DNA of 64,000 bases from Triops longicaudatus (taxonomy: Eukaryota > Arthropoda > Branchiopoda > Notostraca > Triopsidae). The DNA lies in the NCBI GenBank assembly GCA_022885665.1, contig JAGQDJ010000229.1:1-64000 (forward strand). Reading direction: 5' to 3'. Below, piece by piece: positions 47,255-58,042 of the stretch. Positions within the stretch are counted from its first letter, which is position 1, and every line of letters starts with the position of its first letter. The position numbers and the translations under genes were made by a program. The notes beneath the pieces are model-generated. The model saw nothing but the letters and a program-made list of their open reading frames with translations, searched no databases and had not been told where the DNA came from.

Positions 47255-48540
47255 GTTGACTTTCGCTTCACGCGGTTATTTTTTATACAGTTTCTTATGT
47301 TAAATTTTTGAGTTACGCTGGTTTGGCAGGTGGATTGGGACAGATGAAGTTGCAAAACTCGGAAATTTCTTATCAAGTAATTAATGTGCTAATAAGTTAC
47401 TCATGTTAGTGTGTCGCTTTAAGTGATTTACCTCGCTCTGCGCGGTTTGTCGTTTATATTACTGCTTATGGCAAATTCTCGCTTTACGCGGTGAGTTTGT
47501 TGGACTTTTCCTAGTTTTCCTCGTAAATTTATTTTATTTTTTTAGAAAGTTGAAAAGATAAGGGTTGAAAACGATACCTGTTTGAGTTGAAATTTGTAAA
47601 GTTGTCACATCTCACGCGATTTTGTTTGAAAAATATTGATGCAATTATGAATTGACTTGGTGAGTCTCGCTTTGCACGGTTCTTCTGTAGCACAGGTCTT
47701 ATGGGGAAACTTCGAGTTACGCGAGTTTGGGAACATGAACTGAGATTTTGAAATTTTGCTTAGCGCTGTAAATGTGTTACAAAGTTGTACTGACCATGCC
47801 TCACGTTACGTCACTTCACTTTGAAGAAAAGATGACGAAATTTCAAAGAGTTCCTAATTGAGTCACGCTTTGCGCGATTGATTCGTGACATCAGTCTTGT
47901 GGGTTTCTCACTTTACGCTGGTTTTAGGCGAACTGAGAGCGAAACCGTTACCTTAGGTGATATCTGTGAAAATGAAGTCGGCAATCGATACTCGCTTTAC
48001 GCGACTGATCTTTTACACGGTTTCTTGTGGACAAGTCTCGACTTACGTGGTAAGCTCGAAAACATTCGGCTTTTAAAGTTCGCACATCGCGTAAATCGAA
48101 GTCGATGCACTGAATAGCATGGTAAATATAGCGCTTAATACGCGTAAGTCGAGGTCAAACGGCTTCAAGCGCGGAAAATCTAACAAAATCTTTACAATCT
48201 TGTACACAATGAGTTTTTAGAACGTCGTAAAAAGTTTCTGAACCTTTTAATCCTTTTAACCGCTGAAAATTACGATTATTCTCAAATACAGCTTCTCTTA
48301 CATAATTAAAATTATGCTACATCTATTTTTTCGCTATTTTACCCAAGAAATCGCATAGTCAGGACTCTTTAGCAAATACTAGAACTTTAGTTACATTTGC
48401 CTCTGAAAAAAAAAAACAATTATCGACGAAATTGGTGTAATTTCCCACTTTTAAGGCTCGTTTACCGCGTAAGTCGAGAACTACGCATGGCAAAAGATAG
48501 GGGTTAACCCGCGTAAGTCGAGGTAAACGGTCCTAAGGAG
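47255..48540. repeat. degenerate repeat family (CGCTTTACGCGG type), intergenic array
   Basis: Many diverged plus-oriented units (for example CGCTTCACGCGGTTAT, CGCTCTGCGCGGTT, CTCGCTTTACGCGACTGATC) extend to about 48060. Inverted units (CGCGTAAGTCGAGGT) stand at about 48140 and 48460-48530. The plus and minus halves could be remains of an element with internal subterminal repeats; some pogo/Tigger-like elements have similar ends. No transposase frame is visible. Confidence 0.65.
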
Positions 48541-50883
48541 AGGAAAATGGAGCAAAATTATCGGAATATTGTAGATAGCGTTGGTACTATTTCAGAAGTT
48601 GTTTTCTCGATAAATTAAGTATTCTACGCACTTTAAACGAAAACCGCTACTTAAATTCAATTACTTAAATAGTCCAAAATCAAGTGTTCTTTTAACACTT
48701 TTTCTTCTGTAACCTGAATGCTGCTAATCAACAAGATCCTGTCAATTTCAGCAATGAAAGACATACAGTTTCCCGAAAAAAATAATTTCTATCTAATTTT
48801 CGTCAATTTCCCCAATTTTGCTGTGACACAAAGATGCCCGCTTTTTTATACAAAAATGGTCTGAAATTCACCCAAATTCCTAAGAGAAAAGTCGGGAGTA
48901 AACCCTTACAAATGCCCAAAGGACCCCTGCATAAGATAAACTAATCTCGTGAAGGGATAACGGTTCTAGACAAGAGAAAAAAGGCTACGTGCGTTCAACA
49001 ATGTTTTTGTTTTGTTTGTGTTTGACTGCTTTAAGATCACGAGATCGAATTTTGTCTAATTGACAAGAATATGGGAGAAAAAATTGGAGTACGTGCATCG
49101 GCAAATCGGCAAAAATGTACGGAAAGTCCCAAGTTCGAAAGATTGAATTACAAAGGTTGTTTTTTCAACTATCTTTGATTATCGTGTGCAGAAGAACCCT
49201 ATTATATGTTATCCTAGTATTCCTGAACCGGAAACACTTTTTCTTTAGGGCAAAACATTCAGATTTTTGTAGTTTTCAGTTCTATCCTATTTTAGTGTGT
49301 GCATTTTTCTTATATTTTAGAATATTTTTTTGTTTCTTTTCCATTTTTTTATGTTTAATTTTAGCCTTGTTTTTTCATTATTTTGTAGCGTTTCGATATT
49401 TGCGAATTTGTTTCGAAGATGTTATCAAATTTTCATGTTGATTTTAATTTTTTTAGTCTATTTTCGGTTTGCATTTTTTTCAGTTTAGTTTCCAGTAACT
49501 TCGTCAGTTGACTTACTATTGTCGTATTATATTTTCGTATTTTATTGTAATGTTCTGTTATATTTTCATTCAAAGACTTAGAAAGACTACATATCAACGT
49601 TTTCGGGGAGATTTTACCCATATAATAGCGAAAGTAAACCATAAAAATAAATTGCTTCCTTTTTTACGGAAATTCACTACTGAAATCGCGTACTGCGTAC
49701 ACAGTTATATTGCTCGTATCACTGCGAGATGATGTAATGAACCCCAACGATGAAAGGAACTATACGCTTCACGTGTTCTTGACATGTATCTACCTTTATC
49801 CCGCTTTACGATACATGGAACTTTATATGCCTCGTTGAACGTTTATCTGTGTCACGAAACTAATTCCTTTACAGAGCATTAAAACTAGGAAAATGACAAT
49901 CTTAATAGCATACTTTAAAGCTTAACTTTGACTGAAACTGTTTTAAACTCTTAAAATACAGAAACACGTAAATCCAGGGACTATTGTACCCGAAATTGAA
50001 CCTGTGACCTCAAGATTATGGAGGAGGTCGAATAATCCTTCTTAAGTATTGTTGCTCATCTTTTTTCCTTATTATGCGCCATTTTCCGTGGACATTTTTT
50101 ATTGTAATATATTTTTTTTCTTCAAATTCCGAGGTCGAATTTTTCAAAGAAAAGTAATGTCATTAAAAAAAATATCTTATGTAAGTATATGGTAGTTGAC
50201 GTCACCTAAATGAGCCCGTAAAATTCACGAGAAAATGTGAATGTTATATAACTTGATTTGAATAGATTTGAGTTTATAACAAACTTCAGTTCAAATTCCG
50301 TAACATTTTCGTACTCAAATTAACAAATACGCACATAAGTGTCAAATGTAGGAAGGCGAGTTTGTCGGAAGTTTCATTTTGTAAGCCAGTTGACTGTAAT
50401 AAAGCATTTGACCTTGGAGAAGATCGGCATATGCGTGCCAATAGCCACTTTTCATGTAGTAATTGTCCTCCCAAAACAATGCAAAATAATAATTTTAATT
50501 TAGCCGTGGAAATTCAGGAAGTAAAAAAAAATAAATAATTGTAAATTTTGAAGGCAAGGTCGGACCACACAGTCCGTTAAATTTAAACGACGGAACGGTC
50601 CATTGTTGCAACAATGCACTCCCTATGGCGACAACACATTAATCTCGTGTAAAGAAAAACAACAGTGTGAAAATATTTTCCGCTTCACGTCCTTTCAGCG
50701 TGTAAGAAAAGACGAAAACCAATTCGCAATGTGACGTTGTGTCTTCGTATAACTCTTTCCAAAGGAGAAAACAGCTGTGAATTCAACGATGACGTCGTGA
50801 CGTTCTATATGTTAACTAAAAATATAAAAGGAAGCTGCAAGACAGTTACAAACTTCATTCTTGCTTGCGTTTTCCTTGTCAGG
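48541..50883. other. intergenic, nothing recognised
   Basis: AT-rich; no gene supported on either strand. Confidence 0.45.
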
Positions 50884-50967
50884 ATGTCGTGTTCCGAGTT
50901 CGTAGACTGTTTCGAGACATTTCCGGTGCATTTGAGAAACGATTTCGTAAAACCCAAGCCCCTACGC
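50884..50967 (+). other. possible alternative first coding exon of TTC39
   Basis: ATG at 50884 opens a 28-codon frame (MSCSEFVDCFETFPVH and onward) that ends exactly at a consensus CGC/GTAAGT donor in phase 0. The TTC39 exon starting at 52299 also begins in phase 0, so this could splice to it and replace the 19-residue exon at 52176. No other downstream partner was found. Speculative. Confidence 0.33.
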
Positions 50968-52175
50968 GTAAGTTCTCTTTGGAGCCAACCGGGAAGGAAT
51001 TTTTCCTACTACACGCATTTTCCCGCCATTTCCTAGTTATAGAACCATTTCTAGTTCCCGTCATTTTTCCTGTTATGTTTGGATAATAAGTCTTCAAAAT
51101 TGTATTAAGTTCATGTTATTGTGAAGTTCTAGGATGCTTTAATAATCCAATAATGAAAAATTTGAGCCTGTGTTCATTGTTGATCGCTCCGAAAGGGAGT
51201 TTTGAGGCTAAACTGTGGGAGAAGCCGTCTTTGCTGTGCGACTGTAGCAGTTTATTGTGGTATACCTAGTGACAGTTCGATAACTTTTGAACTAATTGTC
51301 GAACATTTAGAATGATACTAACAAAAGTACACTGTAAACTCTGTTTTAAGGTCGCGAGAAAGGATTTTCCCTTATCAAGCCGTTGTGGCGCCATTTCTTT
51401 GTTCCAAAACCATTAGAACTCAATTTCGCTTTTTTTTTGGAAAAAGAAATAGCATTTTTAACTTTAATTTCTCGTGTATTACATTAAATTTACGATTGAA
51501 AGATAACACTTATGGGTTAGATAGCTTTTCGAACTATCTTTATTTGCAAAAGGCGTTAATCGTTCTCTGTGCGAGGGATTTAGTGCTTAACCGATTAAAA
51601 CTTGTATTCCGTGTCACAGAATAATGAACCAGTATTTTAGCTATAAGTCCGTTGAAGTTTATGCAGCCATACATAAGACGTAGTAGGGTAATTAAATGCG
51701 TCGTAATCTGTGTCAGTAGAGCGCTCGCGGAGCGAAATTTCTCCAGCATGCAATGAAAGCTGCATAGGAACTGGGAAGTCATCTTTCCCTATTGATTCAA
51801 AAATTGGCGCCAGAAGTCGCAAACTCCGTCTTCCCATTTTTGTTGTTTGAACGCGTCCAAACGCTTGTAAGCGCAAAATGTAACGCAAATAGCTATTGGA
51901 AGTGGGAGAAATTTCTGGAAAGGTGTGAAAGAAAGCTTAAAAGGAAAAAAGAGGAGTGCAAATTCGAGTCAAAGAAAGAACTCACATGGCATGGAAAATG
52001 GCGGAAAAAGCCGTTAGAAGCCGTTGGGTTCCGCTTCGCTAATTCCTTTCACTTCAAGCAGCTGTTTCATTAAAACCTTTCCAAACCTTCTTTGGAGTCA
52101 CACAAGCACAGAATTGATTTTAAGTTGATTAGTATTTTTGGTGGATTTTGATACAAAAAATTGTTAAGAACCAAA
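50968..52175. other. no gene recognised
   Basis: Would be intron if the exon at 50.9 kb is real. A short open frame at 51792-52073 has a fair donor but no family resemblance. Confidence 0.4.
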
Positions 52176-55100
52176 ATGGCCGATGGTGGGAGTTTCATTT
52201 TTCGACTGTTTTCGAATATGTTTACACCAAAGGTTACAAGTTAAGACTTAAATAGAGAACAAATTGTTACTTAATGGTATTTTGCTGTGTTAATCTAGTT
52301 TGAAGACGCATTGGAAGATTTGCAACCCGAAAATGACGCTTTAGAGTCCCCGACCGATTCTGCCAACGTACTTTCGTGTGTGTAAGTCCAAATAACTCAA
52401 AAATTCTATTCTTTTTGCTTAAATCAAAGTTAATCAAGGGTATTTTCTCTGTTGCAGGCTAAATGGCAAAACTGTCGACCTGAAAGATGCGCTAGCAGAC
52501 GCTAAAGTCGCCATTGATACGTTTTTCAACAACGATTTCGAAGTTGCGAAAAAGCAAATGGAACCATTGTAAGGAAAATCATAGCGGAATTCGCGAAATC
52601 TTTATGACAAGCGTTCTATTCATTTTAGAGCGCATTGTAGTCCTTACCACGCCCTAGGCCATGGTACTTTTGCCTATCTCCAAGCAATTATGACCTTTGA
52701 GCAAGTAATTACGGCCTATTCTATTAACTCAATGCTTTAGCCACCAATGTTTACCGTGCTAATAGTAGAAAATGTAAATTTTGCAGGGTGATATTGAGAA
52801 CGCCTCGAAAATTCTTAAGCAGTCTATCGACGTGTGCAATGCTTTCAGGAGGAAGAGCAATATTGTCACCACTTTAGGCAAAATGGTCCGCAAAACGGAC
52901 TACGACAGTTATACCTTAGGTTTGTTCGCTGATTATTAATATTTTCTTATTTTTGTAATATTTTTTTCCTGGAATTGTGAGCATTTACTTTAATTTTCGT
53001 TGATTTATTTAAAAATTCTGTAAATACGTGAATTATTAATTATGTTTAATAATATTTATTGGTTGCAGACGAGATTCACGCGGAGTTGTGCTACGCAGAA
53101 TGTTTATTACTGAAAGCAGTACTTACCTTCACGGAGGATGAAACTTTGGTCAGTTTTGTGAAAGGAGGGCTGAAAATCAAAGCGTGTCACAGTTCTTATC
53201 GGTAACTTTAAATAAAATTTTAGTTTCTAATTACAAAAAGTAGTGCTTTTTTATATTTATACAATTAATTCCTCGTTTTTTTGTCTGAAAATTATTACAG
53301 GGAGTGCTGGAATATCTTGCAAAACAGGCAATGGGGCGACGAAGCCACGAAAATCCATTTCCAGAGCGGTGTTCTGATGGGCAGTGGCTCTTTCAACCTT
53401 GTAAGAACCCTAATTCTTCGTTTTGCTCCTTTTATTTCCAATTTTTACTTCTTCATTTTTTCCGTTGTTAAACATAAATTGTGACTGAATTTGGCCGTTT
53501 GTAAGCTTTTGTTTGGTTTTGAACAATAATATTCCATCTGAATTGGTTTCTGAGTTATAGTTTCAGTTATTTTTTATAATTATTTTATTTTTCAGTTATA
53601 ATTTTTCAATATATAAATTTTAAAATGTAGGATTTTAAATTGAACATTTTGTAACTTTTTCATAATTGATCCATAAATTTTCGTTTGTTGCTCAAGTTGG
53701 AACATTATCAAATAATCTTTTTAAACTATCTGTTTCGCATCAGAAATGCATTAAAGAGGATGAAGAAAACGTGATTTCACTAATTGCGTAATTTTTTCGT
53801 GTTCGATCCACCAGATGGTGTCGCTGTTGCCCGGTCGGATACTGAAATTGTTGGAGTTTGTGGGATTTTCGGGCGATCGGGTAAGATAATGAGTTAAAAT
53901 TCAAACTATTAATTAGCAAAATTGGATTTCAATGGATTAACGTGATTAGAGACTGGTAAAACTTCATAAAGTCGAAAGTAAAACCACAAAACTGATTAAG
54001 TAACAACTTAGATTACGTTAATCTAAATTAATTCCAAAAACTAAGAAACTTACCTATAAAATCGGCTCGTGACTGTCAGATACAAGTCTGAAACTAATGT
54101 TTTGCGAAATAATGGTTTACAATTTTAAAATTGAAAATGCAATTAAGAAATGCGATAATTAAATTTTAAATTAAGTGGCTAATTTTGGTGTCTTTTCTCC
54201 GTTTTTAGGATGTTGGCTTGGCGGATTTGGAGAAAGGCTACGGTTTGCAAGGCAGTTTACGTAGCATCATGTGTGCCATGGTGTTGTTAGCGTACCATTT
54301 GCTGATTACGTACGTCCTCAGCTATAAAGAGGGCGACTTAGCGATGGCGGAGAGGATTTTACAAGACAAACTCGCCGTACGTTATGATTGAACATGGATA
54401 AATACCTAAAGTTTCTCTTCAGAATTTTATAAGCTTTATTAGTTTTTAAATTTTTGTGTTCTAGGAATTGTTGCGCATTTCTTACGTTTTTTCAAATTTC
54501 TTAAGATTCTTCATGATTACTTGATATTTTTAAAATCTCATGCATTTGCGAATACTTAGAATTTTTATAACTTATTATTTCTCATGAAATTTCTTACTTA
54601 TTTTGAATTACGTTGACATTTTCTAAACTTGTCATGAATTTATTAACTTTCGTAATAATTCTTTGAATTTCCTTTGTTCTTTTATGTCTAAGCTGAATTT
54701 CCTAACAATTTTAGTACCTTAAATTGTTTGATTTTTAATATTTTTTAAAAATTATTTAAGACTATTCTTGGAATTTCTTAGAATTTTGGGGTTTATTATG
54801 CATTAATCAATTTTTATCCTTCATTTCATATTTAGATGTACCCGAAAGGCGTTTGGTTCCTCTTCTTCCAAGGAAGATTACGACTGGTGCAAGGACGAAC
54901 CGAAGAAGCCATCGAAGCTTACACCAAAGCTTGGAAATCGCAAGACGTCTGGCCTCATTTCCACCACTTTTGCTATTGGGAGCTCATGTGGTCACATGGG
55001 TGCGCTAAAATTGAATACATTTACGAATGTGTGGCTTTACAACGCACAGTGCGTTGTAGAAGCGATGGTTTTAGTAGTTCGTCTAATTTGTTTCATATTT

Positions 55101-56300
55101 ATCAGTTTCCGTGGCGAATGGAGTCAAGCAGCTCGCTATGCGGGTACTTTACTGGCCGAAAGCCGATGGTCCAAATGCATCTACGCGTACCAAAAAGGCG
55201 CCTTTTTGTGTATGCAAACATTGAACAACGCTGAGAAGCAGGAAATGATCAGCTTAATGGAGTAATTCCATCCTTTCTTCGGCTTTAAGCCTTTTCTTTC
55301 ATTTTTTTCTTTCAAGTCAAGCAATGTAAAATTTTAAAAAATAAAGTTGACCAGTATATTTTATGTAAGGAACAGTGTGAGCAGCATGTTTTTTTTTAAA
55401 TATATATAAATGGATTATATATTTTATTTATCAACATTCTTCTTGTGATTTTTCAGGCAAGCGCCGACTTGGAAGCAACGAATCGCCGGCAAGTCGTTGC
55501 CGATGGAAAAATTCGTGCTGCGCAAGTGCGCGCGTTTCTTTGCGCAGAAGCAGCAGCTCCTCCTACCGGCCATTGAGCTGATTTACTTGTGGAATGCGTT
55601 CAAGATCGTAGGCAAGCAATGGAACTTAGTCAAAGCCATCTTGCAACTGGTGGAAACGGCGGCCAAGAGTTTTCCGACGTACCCGGAGTACCGGTACGAC
55701 AACGAAGCCTTGGCGTTGCTGCTGCGAGGCATGTGCTTGAAAGCTATGGACAGTCCGTTGCAAGCCGAAGAGTGTTTCATGGCGGTAGCGGCCATGGGCA
55801 AGAAAATCGTCGACGATACGTACCTGGTACCGTACTCGGTGGCCGAACTCGGCTTCCTCTACTTGGGCCAAGCCAAGAACGAGCAAGCTGTGCAGTTTTT
55901 GGAGAAAGCAAAGTACGCTTTCCCTCGTTACCGCCTTTTCACATATTTTTTTCTAATTCTTTTAATTTTTTACAATTTCTTATTTTAATAATTTTCAAGA
56001 TACCGAATTTTTTAATTTTTTTATTAATTTTCATCCTATATTTTTACTGTAATATATTTTTTTACTTATTTTATACCATTTCTGCTGGATATAATAGATT
56101 AGATCTGGATATTTTTAGAATTGATTTTACTGTTTAGATTCCAATGTTTAAATGTCTTTCTTATCAAGGACAGTTTCAGTTGCGTTCTAAACACTAACGA
56201 ATTTTTCTTAATTTCTAGGAACGAATACAAAGGCTATTTACTGGAATCGCGGTTACATTTTCGCATTCATTCAGCCTTGAACGACTTACGCGCGAAATAA
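52176..56300 (+). CDS. TTC39: tetratricopeptide repeat protein 39 (TTC39 family)
   Basis: Thirteen exons give about 594 residues, within the family range (about 580-680): 52176-52232, 52299-52381, 52458-52568, 52629-52704, 52787-52919, 53069-53201, 53301-53400, 53815-53880, 54209-54376, 54836-54999, 55106-55261, 55457-55912, 56219-56300. Start context ACCAAAATGG is good. Family landmarks: YHALGHGTFAYLQAIMTFEQ, GSFNLMVSLLPGRILKLLEF then VGFSGDRD, MYPKGVWFLFFQGRLRLVQG, WPHFHHFCYWELMW, IAGKSLPMEKFVLRKCARFF, and YSVAELGFLYLGQ near the end. The TTC39 (DUF3808/Iml2-like) family is made of TPR helices. TTC39B affects sterol and HDL metabolism in mammals through LXR turnover; the yeast relative Iml2 acts on lipid inclusions. 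Which vertebrate paralogue it matches was not decided. Confidence 0.93.
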
Positions 56301-56839
56301 GGTTTTGCATGGGAAGATTAGCAATTATGGAAAACGAGTGGCAATGTGGAAAGGCAATTATTATCACTTAAATATTTGTGGAAGAAGAAAAAGTGTTGAA
56401 AATTGAGAAATTTTGACTAGTCAGAGTCAAGCGCTTGTGTAAAAGAATTCCAACATTCCAGCATTGTTGTTGTTATTGTGGCCACACTCTGAATTTTAAC
56501 TGTTTCAATTTTTCTGCGTTGGGATTTTAAGAAAGGTGTACTTGATATGCCGGTTCATTAAAGAACGAACAAGCGAAAATGTATACTCATCAAATGCGTT
56601 TTCTCTTATTTATACATATTTTTGGGATATTTACTAATTTTAGCTTTCAAATTTGACGCCTGGAGTAAGGAAAGCCAAGAAAAGGTATCGATGACGAGTA
56701 AAGACCCAACGTAAGGCGATAGCGATTCTAACGATTCGCGGCTCACCAAGCCATATCACAACAAACAAACCCGTAAAACCACGTGTTTGGACGCTGAACT
56801 TCCTGAAATTAGTGCTTTAACGGCTTTCTCGACCCTAGA
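56301..56839. promoter_or_regulatory. intergenic between TTC39 and POLR1H
   Basis: About 540 bp holding the TTC39 3' end and POLR1H promoter. No specific element identified. Confidence 0.35.
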
Positions 56840-57807
56840 ATGGATTTGTTTAAGAGTGATATTAACTTCTGCACATTATGTGGTGCCATATTACCCCACT
56901 TAGGGCCCAAAGGAGGCTTAAAATGCAGAGTATGCCACACAGAAGTGGATATAACAGGCAATTTGAATTATTTACTTTACAAGGGCCAATATACTGATTT
57001 CTGTGTTTAGCTCTGGATGCGTTTGAAATAGCCTACACCATAAACTTTAACTCGAGAGAAACGTACACCGACGCTCGTAAAGCTAACGCGAACGCTGACG
57101 AAGCCGAAGGACCTTTAGTAGAACGTAGATGCCTGAAATGTGGCCATGAAGGCATGACGTACGCCACTTTGCAATTGCGGTCGGCTGATGAAGGTCAAAC
57201 CGTCTTCTACACGTGCCCCAGTTGCAAGTAAATCTCCTTTTTTAAGCATTTTAGCACCCCTTTTCTTTCATTTTCGTAGAATTACTCGCTAGATGGCTCT
57301 GTAGCCGTTTAAAATAATAGACGCCAAATGTCGGGCACCTTGGACAAGTGGCGTCAAGACAGCGATGAATCATATACGCGATTTAAAACCATGAGAATAA
57401 ACTCATTTTTATAGGAGTTTTTAGATTCCTAACGTTCGCCGTGTTTAACTTGAATTTGTTGCACAATTAGTTCGCATTTGCAGAAATCAACGTGAAGATG
57501 ACGTCACGTTGATTTAACGGCTTTTTTGACCCTAGAGTGGATTTATTTAAGAGTGATATTAACTTCTGCACACTATGTGGTTCATCCATGCCTGACGTCA
57601 TTTTTCAAAGATGGTAGAAAACTTGCATTTTTCTATTGGATTGAAGTTGTGACGTTGGCGTAGTTCTCATTTATTTAGTTCAGATTGTTAATTAAAATAG
57701 CCAAGTAATTTTTCCATTACATTAAATATTCGTAATATAATTAAGATTTGGAAAATTAATGAGTTTCTGTTTCTGTTTTCAGGTTCAAGGAGACGGAAAA
57801 CTCGTAA
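56840..57807 (+). CDS. POLR1H: RNA polymerase I subunit RPA12 (ZNRD1)
   Basis: Three exons (56840-56957, 57011-57227, 57783-57807) give 119 residues (human 126). N-terminal zinc ribbon: CTLCGAILPHLGPKGG then CRVC. C-terminal TFIIS-like zinc ribbon: CLKCGHEGMTY, RSADEGQTVFYTCPSCKF and the ending KETENS. The acidic DE pair in RSADEGQT is the RNA-cleavage hairpin of the TFIIS/RPA12 family. Role: Pol I subunit needed for RNA cleavage and termination in rRNA synthesis. Intron 1 is a 53-nt intron with a GC donor (ACAG/GCAATT). Intron 2 contains a decayed copy of exon 1. The gene converges with the NEK gene, with ends 236 bp apart. Confidence 0.94.
57512..57590 (+). pseudogene. partial duplicate of POLR1H exon 1 inside POLR1H intron 2
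   Basis: About 75 bp matching 56818-56893 with few differences: AACGGCTTTTTTGACCCTAG, then TTTAAGAGTGATATTAACTT and CTGCACACTATGTGG. It covers the 5' leader and the first 17 or so codons. The start ATG has become GTG. Confidence 0.88.
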
Positions 57808-58042
57808 AAACGTGTCACCTTGTAGAAACTCTTCCACTCCGTTAATACAAGTCAATTGGACGCTTAAAATTGCTGTGCTGTGTATTTAAAATCACATAAC
57901 TTCGGTTATACACTTATACAAGGATTAGTATTTCCGCTTAAAAAACTTAAATAGTTTAGTGAAAGGACTTTAGGCTTTGCAAAGGCAGTTTCCTTTTTCT
58001 CCTAGTTACTTATTAATGTACTAGTTGGTTAAAAATATATAT
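57808..58042. terminator. convergent intergenic region, POLR1H and NEK 3' ends
   Basis: 236 bp between two opposing stop codons; both polyadenylation sites must lie here or overlap. No perfect AATAAA was seen on either strand. Confidence 0.4.
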
